From Pseudomonas sp. UBA5706 (GTDB lineage: Bacteria; Pseudomonadota; Gammaproteobacteria; Pseudomonadales; Pseudomonadaceae), in the NCBI RefSeq assembly GCF_002419965.1, contig NZ_DIHC01000062.1, positions 62,001 through 126,000 of the forward strand: a DNA stretch of 64,000 nucleotides, given 5' to 3'. Made by a program: the position numbers and the translations under genes. This document shows, in pieces, positions 43,468-52,945 of this stretch. Under the pieces are notes generated by a model that was given only the letters and a program-made list of their open reading frames with translations, did no database searches and was not told where the DNA came from. The first letter of the stretch is position 1, and each line of letters begins with the position of its first letter.

Positions 43468-44119
43468 TCATCGCAGGCGAAAGCGATTGCCGGACACCTT
43501 CCAGCCCCGCTAGCGTGAAGCATTTGAGGTGTTCAGCGAGCGATTGTGCGGGCAGGGTCAGCATGTCTTGAACTGGCGCTGGCGCCGCCCTGCTGCCAAC
43601 GAGCAGCATCAGACAAGGCGCCATTACGCAGACCATGCATCGTGAAAGCACTGGATCATCTTTTGGCAGGCCCACGATCGCCGCGACGAAACCGCGAATA
43701 ATTTCCGATTTGGGCAGGATGCCATCGTTCATCAGTGCTTCGAAATGAACCGACGGTGACAGCAATTCTCGAGCACATACGCGAACCGGCCAGCCGTGTT
43801 CGGAATAAATCCGCTCAACGAGGCTATCAATGAAATGCCCGAGCTTCTGCTTGGCCGATCCAGACCCAGCTTCCAGTGCCATGAGTGTATCCAGGCTAAT
43901 GAGTCGCCGATGCCCTTCTAGTAATACTGCCTGATAAAGACCGCTGCGTCCGCCAAAGTGGTAGTTGATTGCAGCGAGGTCTACCTCAGCCATCATGGCG
44001 ACAGCTTTACTCGACGTTTCGGCATATCCGCCCTGAGCAAACAGTAATCCCGCAGCTTCTAGAATCTTGCTGCGGGTCAGGTCTCCATCGACCCGGGGGG
44101 TACGGCGTGCTGCGGTCAT
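43460..44119 (-). CDS. TetR-family regulator (CerR-type C-terminus)
   Basis: The 219-residue protein has a TetR helix-turn-helix (DLTRSKILEAAGLLFAQGGY, TSSKAVAMMAEVDLAAINYH) and a ligand domain that ends PAQSLAEHLKCFTLAGLEGV, like the DUF1956/CerR group. The ATG at 44119 is chosen (AGGA nearby) over a start nine codons upstream. It diverges from the serine-hydrolase gene at 44263, with a palindrome in the 143-base spacer, so it probably represses that gene and itself. A dead gene for a close paralog is at 50794-51110. Confidence 0.88.
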   Translation of the reverse strand: MTAARRTPRVDGDLTRSKILEAAGLLFAQGGYAETSSKAVAMMAEVDLAAINYHFGGRSGLYQAVLLEGHRRLISLDTLMALEAGSGSAKQKLGHFIDSLVERIYSEHGWPVRVCARELLSPSVHFEALMNDGILPKSEIIRGFVAAIVGLPKDDPVLSRCMVCVMAPCLMLLVGSRAAPAPVQDMLTLPAQSLAEHLKCFTLAGLEGVRQSLSPAMNV

Positions 44120-44224
44120 TGCAGTTCCTGCTAGGTTGGCTGGCAACTATTATCCCTCGACTCGTACGCCCAAGTCACTTCAGGAAAAATAATTATTTGC
44201 AGTTCAAATAGAATTTTAACTAAA

Positions 44225-44238
44225 GTGTATGTCTACAC
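44225..44238. promoter_or_regulatory. Candidate TetR operator palindrome
   Basis: GTGTA-TGTC-TACAC is a perfect palindrome in arms of five, with flanking A/T and an adjacent CACT/AGTG imperfect extension. It lies between the divergent TetR and serine-hydrolase genes, 24 bases before the latter's ATG, where a repressor would block transcription. Assignment is by position only. Confidence 0.45.
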
Positions 44239-44262
44239 CACTGACTATACAAAGGAGTATCC

Positions 44263-45432
44263 ATGTCCTTACCCCTCACCTCAGACGCGCTGACCCTGAA
44301 TGCGGATGCCCTGTCCCGGTTGGACGCCAGTATTCAGTCTGATATAGACCAAGGGAAGCATTTCGGGGCATCTATCATTGTCGCCCACAGAGGCGTTATT
44401 CAGCACCGCAAGTGCTTTGGGACTGTTGCGCCTGGGCGCGCCGCCGCACCCGATGATCTGTACCTGATGATGTCGTTGTCGAAATCTTTCACAGCAGCCT
44501 TGACCCTTCGAGCGATCGACCTAGGACGATATACTCTGGATACACGAGTTGCCGATTTCATCCCCGAATTCGCAGCCGGTGGCAAGCAGCGCGTTACTGT
44601 CCGCCAGTTGCTTACCCACACTGCAGGCACCTACGCCAGCTTCGTTCCGCCACCGCCGCTTGCCCCCAGCGACCTTGGGCAATTGGCCAGAAACGTCGCG
44701 GCTGTATCCGCGTTGCCCGCCACTAATACGCCGGGCGAGCGAGTGGTCTATAACCCGTTCGCGAGCTACGCAGTGCTCGGCCAGCTGCTGGTCGTGACCG
44801 ATCCGCTTAAGCGGTCATTTCGCGATATCGCGCGGGAGGACTTGTTCGAGCCTCTGGGCATGCACCAGACCTGTTACGGTCTGTCGCCCGATACGCCGGG
44901 CCGTGTACCCGTCGCTTTTACCGAGCGTAATAGCAACGCTAACACCGCGCAGACCGCGGCTTTGCTCAACCTTCACTTGCAGGAGGACAGCGAGCACCCC
45001 GCTGGTGGTGCGTTCAGCACTGTTGACGATGTGTTGCTTTTTGCAGAGGCCTTGCGTCCAGGCGGCGCGTTATCAGGCAAGCGGCTGATATCCCCAGCGC
45101 TGCAAGCCTATGCTGCGCAAAATCATACAGGGAACATGGGCAATGGTGCATGGGATGCGTACCGCGAAGCTCACGGCCTGCCTGAATATCCAGCCAACTT
45201 CTCCTTGCTGGGTGGCTATGTTAGAGGTTCGGGGCATTATATCAACGGTGCTGGTTTCACGGCTTCGCCAGAAACCTTCTACGCCGTTGGCGGTGGGTCG
45301 ACAATGTGGTGGGTTGACCCCATACGTGAAATCACGTTTGTGTTTTTAAGCGCCGGATTTATCGAGGGCTTGGCGCATTTCGAGCGGTTGTGCCGTTTAG
45401 GCGACCTCGTATCAGCCTCCTGGACTGACTGA
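44263..45432 (+). CDS. Beta-lactamase-fold serine hydrolase
   Basis: The 389-residue protein is of the class C beta-lactamase/EstB group: catalytic SxxK in MSLSKSFTAAL near 72, a YN-type motif in VVYNPFASYAVLGQLL near 165-180, LLTHTAG, and a GGGS segment near the end replacing the KTG triad. It has no signal peptide, so it is likely a cytoplasmic esterase or amidase rather than a true beta-lactamase. AAAGGAG lies before the ATG. It is the probable target of the divergent TetR regulator. Confidence 0.87.
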   Translation: MSLPLTSDALTLNADALSRLDASIQSDIDQGKHFGASIIVAHRGVIQHRKCFGTVAPGRAAAPDDLYLMMSLSKSFTAALTLRAIDLGRYTLDTRVADFIPEFAAGGKQRVTVRQLLTHTAGTYASFVPPPPLAPSDLGQLARNVAAVSALPATNTPGERVVYNPFASYAVLGQLLVVTDPLKRSFRDIAREDLFEPLGMHQTCYGLSPDTPGRVPVAFTERNSNANTAQTAALLNLHLQEDSEHPAGGAFSTVDDVLLFAEALRPGGALSGKRLISPALQAYAAQNHTGNMGNGAWDAYREAHGLPEYPANFSLLGGYVRGSGHYINGAGFTASPETFYAVGGGSTMWWVDPIREITFVFLSAGFIEGLAHFERLCRLGDLVSASWTD

Positions 45433-45457
45433 AAAATGCAATGGAGTGGAAAGGTGT

Positions 45458-45984
45458 ATGAGCGCGTTTTCGATTAAAAAACAGTTTGCAGTTGGTCTGC
45501 TGTCCTTTTTGGCTACAGCCGCAGAAGGCGCTGAATTATCGGGGGCATTGGGGGCCACATCTCAAGGCGATCTTACTGCGCGTGCAGCTTTGGGATACGA
45601 TTGGAACAAAGCCTGGCTTTCTTCCACGACGGGAAAACTCACGGGGTACTGGGATCTGGGATATACCTATTGGGGAAGCGGTGAAAAGGCAGGGGGGCGT
45701 CACTCACTTTCGTTTGCACCTGTTTTTTCGTCTATGAGTTTGGCCAGGGTGACGTGAGGCCTTTTGTCGAGGCTGGGATTGGGGTCGCTCTATTTTCCGG
45801 CAGCCGTTCAGGGGATCAAGATTTAGGCTCGGCCTTCAATTTCGAGAATCGCATTGGTGCAGGCCTGAAGCTTGGCCAGACGCAGAGAATAGGTCTGAGA
45901 GTGATTCACTATTCAAATGCCGGCATTGCGCAACCTAACGACGGCATTGAGTCATATTCGCTATTTTATGTCCACGCGATATAA
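45458..45984 (+). pseudogene. pagL: Lipid A 3-O-deacylase (PagL), single frameshift
   Basis: The first frame has a signal peptide (MSAFSIKKQFAVGLLSFLAT, ending AEGAEL) and the start of a beta-barrel (TARAALGYDWNKAWL, LGYTYWGSGE). At a T6 run (45723-45728) the frame is lost. The other frame continues as VYEFGQGDVRPFVEAGIG, FNFENRIGAG and RVIHYSNAGI, the last holding the His-Ser catalytic pair of PagL, to the natural end SYSLFYVHAI. One extra T explains the break. PagL removes an acyl chain from lipid A in the outer membrane. The frameshift may be real phase-type slippage, decay or an error. Confidence 0.8.
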
Positions 45985-46317
45985 GTCTGGCCTCTTACTT
46001 TCCATGTAGGTCCGACACGCAGGTCCAGCGCGAGCTGAGCATAGCGGTCCGGAGAACGATTAATGCGCAGGTAACTCTTACGATTTATGCAGCAACCCCC
46101 GTGAAATACGGAGGGACGATAATTATCCCGTATGGCACAGACGGCCGCTGCCGTTGGATGCTCCATAAGCGCACTGCTTTTGAGTCGAGATTAACACTGT
46201 GTTGCTCAAGCAGGGCGAGGCGCGCCGCACTGCCGCTGCCGTGTGACGTATACCTGGATCGCAACTGGAGTTGATCATCGGGTGATCAGTCTCCGCATCG
46301 CGCAAAACCGTTTAAAT

Positions 46318-46345
46318 AGAAGAGACCGCCTAAGCGGCCTCTTCT
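46318..46345 (-). terminator. Terminator of the sugar-isomerase set
   Basis: AGAAGAG-ACCGC and GCGG-CTCTTCT pair across a CTAA loop. On the minus strand it stands directly after the stop of the TIM-barrel gene at 46348, followed by T-rich sequence. Confidence 0.75.
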
Positions 46346-46347
46346 TA

Positions 46348-47250
46348 CTATCTGAAGTATTTATCGACGTAAGACTGAATCTCGCGGCGCATGTAGCGAC
46401 CTGAGTCATCAGCGCGCTCTTCCCATCCGAATACGCATGCGGTGACGATGCCGTCGAAGCCGGTTTTCGCCAGTGAGCTGAAGAACAGATCCCAGTCGAT
46501 TTCGCCCTGATGCATGTCCATGTGCTGGTGCACGGTAACCTTGGCTCCTGGTGGGTTGACGATGTAGCGCAACCCGGATGACGCCTTGTGATTGTAGGTG
46601 TCGGCGATGTGCACGTGAGCGATCATCGGTCCTGCTTCGGCGATCATCTTCGCCATGTCATCACCGAAGTAGAAGGTGTGCGGCGTGCAGTAGAGAAACT
46701 TGACGTTATGCGAGCCGATGGTTTTCAGCATGTCTAGCGCCGGTTGAAGGGTTTCGCACCAGTCTTCAGGGTGGGGCTCGACGTTCAGAGTCACGCCTTC
46801 CTTTTCCAGCACCGGCACCAACTCCTCCATGGAACGCCACCAGGCGGCTTCGCTGGATTCGTGGCTGTGGGAGCCACCGCAGCAACTGACCTTATGGCCG
46901 CGATCAGGGGAGGGGCCTCGGCCGAATTCCGAGTTCATGGTCGTGCAACCCATCTCCACAGCGATCTGGATCGCTTCCTTCCAGTAATTCACGGCCGCGC
47001 GGCGCTCATCCTCATGAGGGCTGGCCCAGCGGTACATTGGCAGCAACGAAGCGAGCTGCAGGTTGTGGTCGCGCAGCGCCTTTCTAAACTCGCTGATGCG
47101 CTCCTTGTGCGCGCGGGGGCGTACCCACCATGGCAGGAAGTCGTCCCGGGGAGATAGCTCCAGGTATTCATAGCCCAGTTCAGCAGTCTTGCGGCACAGA
47201 TCGGGCAGGCTGAGGTGACGATGCATGTAGGGATCGAGCGCGATTTTCAT
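46348..47250 (-). CDS. TIM-barrel sugar isomerase/epimerase
   Basis: The 300-residue protein is of the AP-endonuclease-2/xylose-isomerase-like TIM-barrel group (IolE/IolH/Hyi type): start MKIALDPYMHRHLSLPDLCR, then LELSPRDDF, MNSEFGRGP, LNVEPHPEDW with a metal-binding Glu, HVHIADTYN with metal-binding His, and MDMHQGEIDW. It should isomerise or dehydrate a sugar or inositol derivative in the cytoplasm with a divalent metal. GGAGAAC precedes the ATG. It is the last of three minus-strand genes and ends at a hairpin. Confidence 0.88.
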   Translation of the reverse strand: MKIALDPYMHRHLSLPDLCRKTAELGYEYLELSPRDDFLPWWVRPRAHKERISEFRKALRDHNLQLASLLPMYRWASPHEDERRAAVNYWKEAIQIAVEMGCTTMNSEFGRGPSPDRGHKVSCCGGSHSHESSEAAWWRSMEELVPVLEKEGVTLNVEPHPEDWCETLQPALDMLKTIGSHNVKFLYCTPHTFYFGDDMAKMIAEAGPMIAHVHIADTYNHKASSGLRYIVNPPGAKVTVHQHMDMHQGEIDWDLFFSSLAKTGFDGIVTACVFGWEERADDSGRYMRREIQSYVDKYFR

Positions 47251-47320
47251 TTGTTGTTCTCCAGAGCAATTGCGGGCGCATATTCAGGTTGGTCAATGTG
47301 GTAGGCAGAGACGCCAGGCG

Positions 47321-48490
47321 TCAGTAGGGGACCCAGGCGGCGTCTTTATCTGCGGATTCCACGCAGCGCTCGACCCAGCGGACCCCTTCGACACCGGCGT
47401 CGATATCCGGGTAGCTGATGGCGGCTAGCACCTCGACATCGCCTCGGTTCGCGGCGTCCATGGCCAAGGCGAAGCGGTAGTAGAGGTTGGACCAGGCTTC
47501 GAAGAGTCCTTCTGGATGGCCCGCGCCGATTCGGTCGTCGAGCAACGCATCGGCATGCAGATACCCCATGCCTCTCTCAAGAATCTGGGCGGGCTGCCCT
47601 TGCACTTCGAAACTCAGTTGGTTGGGGCGCTCGTCCCACCATTCCAGGCTGGCACGCGAGCCAATGACGCGGATCTTCTGGCCATGCATGGAGCCTGCGT
47701 TGACCGCGCTGGACCAGACCATGCCCATTGCGCCGCCTTCGTACTCCATGAGGGTGTAGGCGTTATCCTCCAATGGTGCACGACTGGCCACGAAGCTCTG
47801 GCGGCTGCACATCAGGCGCTTGATTTTCAGGTCAGGCAACATCACCTCTGACAGGTAGAGCGGGTGTGTCCCTACGTCTCCAAGTACGTAACTCGGGCCT
47901 GCCTGGCGGGGATCCACACGCCATTGGGTTGCCTGACTTTGCGTTTCGACAGGCGCGCTGTGAAACCCGTGAGCGAACTGCATGTGCACCATGCGGATTT
48001 CTCCCAGCTCGCCTCCTGCAATCATCGCCCGAGCCTGCTCGATCAGTTGGTGGCCTGCGTAACCATAGGTCACACCCACCACCCGATTATTGGCCTTGGC
48101 CACGTTGCGTAGGGTCTCGGCTTGCTCGACGGTAAAACAGAGAGGCTTCTCGCAAACCACATGCAGCCCTGCTTCGAGGGCGGCCTTGGTGATCGTGTAA
48201 TGGGTGCCATTGGGGGTGGCAATTGATACTGCCTGAATGCCATCGGCGCGTAGTGCCTCCTGCTCGAACAGGCTCAGGTAATCGGCATAGCACCGATCAG
48301 GTTCAACACCCAGTTGCTCGCCGAAGGCGCGGCCTCTCCCAGGGTCAATGTCGAAGGCGCCAGCTACTAATTCGAAATTCCGATCGCGCACTGCTGCGCT
48401 GCGATGGATATAACCGATCTGACTCTGGCTGCCGCCGCCAACCATGGCCCAGCGGATCGGCCGGGAAATTCGTTTGCTACCGTTGATCAT
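47321..48490 (-). CDS. Gfo/Idh/MocA-family sugar dehydrogenase
   Basis: The 389-residue protein has the NAD(P) site WAMVGGGSQSQIG near 14-26, IATPNGTHYTITKAAL, the active-site segment VVCEKPLCFT with the catalytic Lys near 117, and VLGDVGTHPLYL, typical of inositol- and sugar-dehydrogenases. It would oxidise a polyol or sugar, probably making the substrate of the neighbouring TIM-barrel enzymes. AAGGAC precedes the ATG. It lies 30 bases after the first TIM-barrel gene and 70 before the last. Confidence 0.9.
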   Translation of the reverse strand: MINGSKRISRPIRWAMVGGGSQSQIGYIHRSAAVRDRNFELVAGAFDIDPGRGRAFGEQLGVEPDRCYADYLSLFEQEALRADGIQAVSIATPNGTHYTITKAALEAGLHVVCEKPLCFTVEQAETLRNVAKANNRVVGVTYGYAGHQLIEQARAMIAGGELGEIRMVHMQFAHGFHSAPVETQSQATQWRVDPRQAGPSYVLGDVGTHPLYLSEVMLPDLKIKRLMCSRQSFVASRAPLEDNAYTLMEYEGGAMGMVWSSAVNAGSMHGQKIRVIGSRASLEWWDERPNQLSFEVQGQPAQILERGMGYLHADALLDDRIGAGHPEGLFEAWSNLYYRFALAMDAANRGDVEVLAAISYPDIDAGVEGVRWVERCVESADKDAAWVPY

Positions 48491-48520
48491 GTTGTTGTCC
48501 TTATTGTTCAGCTTCGTGGA

Positions 48521-49444
48521 TCAGAAACCGGTGCGGGCGAGGAAGGCTCGGCTGGCAGCGACATCGTCCAGGCTGCCATTGGCGTTACGAGGATCGCGTT
48601 CTTGCTCGACGGTGATATAGCCCTCATAGCCCAGCTCGTGAATCAGGCGATAGAGAGCCGGGTAATCGATGATGCCTCGGCCAATCGGGCACATGACGCC
48701 TCTGGCGCAGGCGTCGAAAAACCTGATGCGTTCATTCATGGCCTGGTCAAACACGCTCTGGTCGATGTCTTTGAAATGGATGTAGTCCAAGCGATGGGCG
48801 TAAGTGCGCAACGATGCAACAGGATCCATACCGGCGTAATAGAGATGCCCTGTGTCCAGGCACAAGCCTGCGATCTCGTCCGGGATGTCGTCGACGAGTC
48901 GCGCCAGTTCATCTGCGAACTCGATATAGCCACCGGCATGGGGATGAATCACGGGCCGGATTCCGTACTCTTTCCACGCGATTTCGCAGATGGCGCGGAT
49001 ATTTTCCATCATGTCGTTCCACGCCGTGTCACTCAGTCTTGAAGCCTGATCGGAGTGACCAGCGGTGTAGTCACGCTCATCATGGCCCCAGTCCATGATC
49101 ACCAGATAGGGGCCCGCGTACCGCTGTTTTGCTTCGTGTTCGATGGGCGGCAGTGTTTTGAGTAGTGTGCAGATGTCGTGGGTCTGGCGAAGCAGGGCAG
49201 GCCGGTTTTTGGGGGTAGCCAAATCATCAAAGATCGTCCCGGCAACGATATGCAGTTGGTGGTCCGCCAGCGCAGAACTCACTACTGCAGCATCCAACGG
49301 CAGATAACCATATGGTCCCAGTTCGATTCCCCGATAGCCCGCTTCGGCGGCCTCGGTCAGGACAAGTCGCCACGGCGGCAGAAATGGATTTTTGACGTCG
49401 TCGACTCCCCAGCAGCAAGGGGCGGTGGAGATGTGAATGGTCAT
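48521..49444 (-). CDS. TIM-barrel sugar isomerase (IolE-like)
   Basis: The 307-residue protein begins MTIHISTAPCCWGVDDVKNP, close to the start of IolE-type inosose dehydratases (substrate loop CCWG), and has GIELGPYGYLP, IHPHAGGY, LCLDTGHLYYAG with metal-binding Asp/His, HFKDID and FDACARGVMCPIGRG. A dehydratase or isomerase step on an inosose-like keto sugar is likely. GGAG precedes the ATG at 49444; the longer frame to 49579 is rejected. It is the first gene of the three and is divergent from the LacI regulator. Confidence 0.87.
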   Translation of the reverse strand: MTIHISTAPCCWGVDDVKNPFLPPWRLVLTEAAEAGYRGIELGPYGYLPLDAAVVSSALADHQLHIVAGTIFDDLATPKNRPALLRQTHDICTLLKTLPPIEHEAKQRYAGPYLVIMDWGHDERDYTAGHSDQASRLSDTAWNDMMENIRAICEIAWKEYGIRPVIHPHAGGYIEFADELARLVDDIPDEIAGLCLDTGHLYYAGMDPVASLRTYAHRLDYIHFKDIDQSVFDQAMNERIRFFDACARGVMCPIGRGIIDYPALYRLIHELGYEGYITVEQERDPRNANGSLDDVAASRAFLARTGF

Positions 49445-49582
49445 GCTGGACTCCGCGATTGTTATTTTTGGGCGAGCATTTAGTGTGTGAAAAGATCCTA
49501 GACAGATGCGTTGAGGGGCGCCACGGGGGTGTTGGCATAACCTTTCAAGACCCTTCATGATGAGAAAAAGAGATGTCAAAAC

Positions 49583-50635
49583 ATGTCAGAAAAATCTTGC
49601 CAAAAATTTCGTCCCACTATGGAAGATGTCGCCCGCGAGGCGGGTGTTAGCCTCTCCACCGTCGACCGGGTCTTGAACGTGCGCGCCAATGTCCGCGCTG
49701 ATACCGCTCAGCGCATTGCCGCCGCGGCGGCGCAATTGGGGTTTCATGCAAAGAGCGTCATCGAGCATCGGATATTGAACGATCGACCGACTATACGACT
49801 TGGTTTTTTGCTTCAAAAAAGCGGGGTTGCGTTCTATCAAGGGCTGGCTCAAGCACTGTCGAACGCGGCTGCAACATGTGCGGGCGCGCGTATTCAAGTC
49901 GCGATCGGTTACTTGGACGACCTTGATCCGGCCACAGTCGCACAACGGATTATGGCGTTGCGCCAGCAGGTCGACGGGTTAGGTGTGGTGGCCGTCGACC
50001 ATCCCGTGGTGCGTGAAGCTGTTGCCAAGCTTCGTGATGGCGGGGTTTCTGTAGTGGCGCTGATTTCTGAGCTATCAACCGCCGCCGGCGCAGGTTATGT
50101 CGGCGTAGATAATCGGCTCATGGGCCGAACTGCGGGCTGGTTCATAACGCGCTTGGCCGCACCTGGTGCGGCTGCAGTGATGGTCAGCAGCCAGCGTTTT
50201 CAATGCCAGGAGTTGTGCGAGTTTAGCTTTCGTAGCTATCTGGCTGATCAATCGGGAGATTGGGAGTTGCTTGCCTCGCGCCTTACTCTGGAAAATGACG
50301 AATTCGCTTACGGTAATACCATGGACCTGCTGGCAGGCGAGCCAGATCTAGTCGGACTGTACATCGCTGGGGGCGGGAGCGCAGGCGTGGTGCGTGCGTT
50401 GCGTGAGCACAAAGTGCAGCAAGCTCGCCTGCCCGTAGTAATCTGTCATGACCTGACGCCATTGACTCGGGAGGCTCTGAAAGGCGGCCTGGTGCAGGCT
50501 ATCTTGTCGCATCCGGTTGAGAGCGTTGCCGCGCAGGCAGTGAGCGCATTGGTCGAAGGGGTCAAGTACGGCTCAATGGGAGTAGCTGCGCGGGTAATGT
50601 TACCCATTCAGCTCAATGTCCCGGAGAGCCTGTAG
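49583..50635 (+). CDS. LacI-family regulator of the sugar set
   Basis: The 350-residue protein has a LacI helix-turn-helix (MEDVAREAGVSLSTVDRVLN) and a periplasmic-binding-type effector domain (LGFLLQKSGVAFYQGLAQAL, VVAVDHPVV, VGVDNRLMGRTAGWFI, LYIAGGGSAGVV). It diverges from the TIM-barrel/Gfo genes across a 138-base spacer, which fits sugar-relieved repression of that set. The spacer contains GTTATTTTT/AAAAAG-type AT-rich parts but I cannot name an operator. No transporter for the sugar is present in the window. Confidence 0.9.
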   Translation: MSEKSCQKFRPTMEDVAREAGVSLSTVDRVLNVRANVRADTAQRIAAAAAQLGFHAKSVIEHRILNDRPTIRLGFLLQKSGVAFYQGLAQALSNAAATCAGARIQVAIGYLDDLDPATVAQRIMALRQQVDGLGVVAVDHPVVREAVAKLRDGGVSVVALISELSTAAGAGYVGVDNRLMGRTAGWFITRLAAPGAAAVMVSSQRFQCQELCEFSFRSYLADQSGDWELLASRLTLENDEFAYGNTMDLLAGEPDLVGLYIAGGGSAGVVRALREHKVQQARLPVVICHDLTPLTREALKGGLVQAILSHPVESVAAQAVSALVEGVKYGSMGVAARVMLPIQLNVPESL

Positions 50636-50793
50636 AAATGTACCACCTGGCTCAAGACAGAGTACTCGGCACAATCTAACGCAAGTCGCATAACATCGGT
50701 GCAGGGACCTAGCCCGACAGTACTTTGATAGTCATTTATCCTGCACCCCGGGGGCCAGCATCAGTTAGGAAATTGCACGGGTATATTCAGCAC

Positions 50794-51110
50794 ATGGGTG
50801 GCGCGTGCTCATGTGTGCACGCGAAATGCTCTCATCTACCGCGTATCTGGAAGTGCTGATGACTGATGGCATCATGCCCAATCCGCAGTGCTGCGCGAAT
50901 CTATTGCCGCGATCATCGGAGTGCCGTAGGACGATCCCGCTGTGGTGCGCTATGGTAAGTATTATGGCGCAATGCTCAGTCCTGCTAGTGGCCAACTGCG
51001 CTACACCTGCTCCGGCCAAGCGCATGCTGGCGATGCCCGCGAAAGAACTCGCCGAGCATCGGAATTGCTTTACGATTGCGGGTTAGGGGGGCAACCTGGG
51101 CATCAAGAAA
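50794..51110 (+). pseudogene. TetR-family regulator, broken C-terminal remnant
   Basis: The plus strand encodes LMCAREMLSSTAYLEVLMTD and, after a shift, MVSIMAQCSVLLVANCATPAP and MLAMPAKELAEHRNCFTIAG, which line up with the C-terminal domain of the intact TetR gene at 43460-44119 (VCARELLSPSVHFEALMND, PAQSLAEHLKCFTLAGLEG). The DNA-binding half is missing and frames are mixed. It points head-on into the SDR gene at 51149, so an ancestral regulator/SDR pair may have been disrupted. Confidence 0.7.
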
Positions 51111-51148
51111 GCTCGCGCATCGAGCTGACTGCACTTAGCGCCATCAGT

Positions 51149-51904
51149 CTAGAGAACGATACCCTGGTTTACCTGCGCGAATACGGCACCATAGTCGCCA
51201 GATTCCGCATGCCGCAGAGGTCCAACGTTTTCCACGCATATTTCTTGCGGCGTTGGCTGTTGATGGAATAGTGCCATGACCTCGGCGATGAACACTGGCA
51301 GCGGCATCTCGTGCGGCGCAGGCTGATCAAGCCCCAGCAAGCCTGTGTGGACAGCGGGCGGAATGATTTCGACCACTTCTATGGGACTGTTACGCAGCTG
51401 ATGACGCAGAGATTGAGTGTAAGAATGGATCGCCGCCTTCGTCGCACAGTAATTCGGAACCAACGTCAACGGCACGTGCGCCAGGCCAGACCCCACATTG
51501 ATGATCGTTGCCTCGATCTGCGTCAGCAAATGCTGAATGAGGGCTGCGTTCAACCGCACTGGCCCTAGGAAATTGGTTTGCACCATTGCGTCCAGTTGAT
51601 CAAGCGCTGACTCACCCTCGGACAGATCCTCCTGCAGCATTATGCCGGCATTGTTTATCACGACATTGAGCGTCGGATGGTGTGCGGTAATCATCCGAGC
51701 GAAGTCGCTCACGGCAACTCGATCCTGCACATCCAGTTCGTAGGCGATCATGCCAGGGTTTGCCGCGAGTACTTCGTCCAGCTTGTGTTTGCGCCGGCCT
51801 GTAATGATCAGCTTATTCCCCAGCGAGTGGAATTCCTGCGCCAGTGCGCGACCAATACCGGACCCTGCGCCTGTGATTAGGATGGTGTTACCTGTGATTT
51901 TCAT
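51149..51904 (-). CDS. Short-chain dehydrogenase (DltE-like)
   Basis: The 251-residue protein is a classical SDR: TGAGSGIGRALAQEF near 11-25, NNAGIM near 88, VGSGLAHVPL with the catalytic Ser, and YCATKAAIHSYTQSL with Tyr/Lys. The overall wording resembles the DltE-type oxidoreductases often found beside TetR regulators. It would act on an unknown carbonyl or alcohol with NADP(H). It stands alone; the TetR remnant at 50794 may once have controlled it. Confidence 0.88.
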   Translation of the reverse strand: MKITGNTILITGAGSGIGRALAQEFHSLGNKLIITGRRKHKLDEVLAANPGMIAYELDVQDRVAVSDFARMITAHHPTLNVVINNAGIMLQEDLSEGESALDQLDAMVQTNFLGPVRLNAALIQHLLTQIEATIINVGSGLAHVPLTLVPNYCATKAAIHSYTQSLRHQLRNSPIEVVEIIPPAVHTGLLGLDQPAPHEMPLPVFIAEVMALFHQQPTPQEICVENVGPLRHAESGDYGAVFAQVNQGIVL

Positions 51905-52469
51905 ATCAAAGCTCCGACGCTGCAGTGATTGCGAAGATTATATAAGATGAGTCAGATAAAACACTGATAAGTGGTAGAGAACCGAGAGCCAATGTGGCTT
52001 CAAGGCCAAGCCTTTTTTGGCCATAGGCGTATTTGCCGTCTTGACGGTAACTTCACCAACGCTGGCGTCGCGCTCAGAGAGTGTAGGCTGCGGATAGCGC
52101 CGTTTTTGCCGGGCAATCCGTGGTTACCGGCAGGCTGCGCACGGCGTGTGCTGTTGGCGCTTTGCCAGTACTACGAACCTTGGCGATATTGAAGCGAAGA
52201 GCTGGAGGCGTTTAATGAATGTAGCGAATAATCGGCTTTTAACCGCCGTAGCGCTATCGTTGTCGCCGTCTTACCCGCGGCCCCTCTACCACGATCGCGA
52301 TATCCCGCTATCTGGAGCCGGATTTACGGTGCCGAATAAGCCAGAAAAGCAGTATCGGTGATGGGCACACTTCATGCCTGGATGACTGCCCAGCGCGTTC
52401 TTGTACCTGAAGATCTTGTCAGCGCGGGCCCGTTCTGAAGAGGCGCGAATGACGGCGCCTTGGATTCTT
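51905..52469. other. Gene-poor stretch
   Basis: No supported gene is seen. Short frames (60-73 codons) lack ribosome sites. The stretch ends where the recombinase relic begins. Confidence 0.4.
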
Positions 52470-52945
52470 CTCGGTGATGCCCGGGCGTTCCAGGTAGGCA
52501 TAGAACCGCTGGGCCGCTACGGATGCAGATACCGCACCTTCACTGTTCCCGCACACCGATAGGTGTTTAACGTTGCGCCGTTCTTGGATGTGGCTTACCA
52601 GCAGCTAAGCTGCTCTTCTCTTCTCAAGCCGTGATACAGCAGCACGGCGAGAATGGGCCGATTGTGCAGCCCTTTCAAGTACGGTTTCCGGTGCCGCGAG
52701 CAGTACCTTGGCGTGGTGATCGCTCAGTGCCGACGTCTTCCCTTTATTAGTGGTCAGAGGCTGGCGAGCGCGGCCAACTGGCGCTGGATTTTAGCGCTTG
52801 CCTGATGCGATGCTCGAGCTGGACGCGCCACGCCAGAACATGTGGGCGGACCACCACACAAAATTCAGCAGTCGAAGCCAAGCCAATAAAACCACAGAAG
52901 TTTTCGGGTCATTTTGATAAGCGCGACGTGCTCGAGCGTCGTCCA
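52470..52945 (-). pseudogene. Tyrosine recombinase, N-terminal/central remnant
   Basis: DNA similarity to 58675-59235 of the intact recombinase gene is clear by eye: shared stretches include the GATACCGCACC/GTATCGCACC and CGGCGCTCTTGGATGT-like boxes, AGCCCGTGATA, TGGTGATCGC-CAGTGCC and AATAAAACCACAGAAG. Many single-base changes and small deletions remove every long frame. It covers the part that is missing from the fragments at 14086 and 27718, so it is a separate copy. Confidence 0.7.

Noticed and set aside
44263..45432. Beta-lactamase resistance gene
   Set aside because: SxxK is present but there is no signal peptide and the KTG triad is not seen; an esterase/amidase role is more likely.
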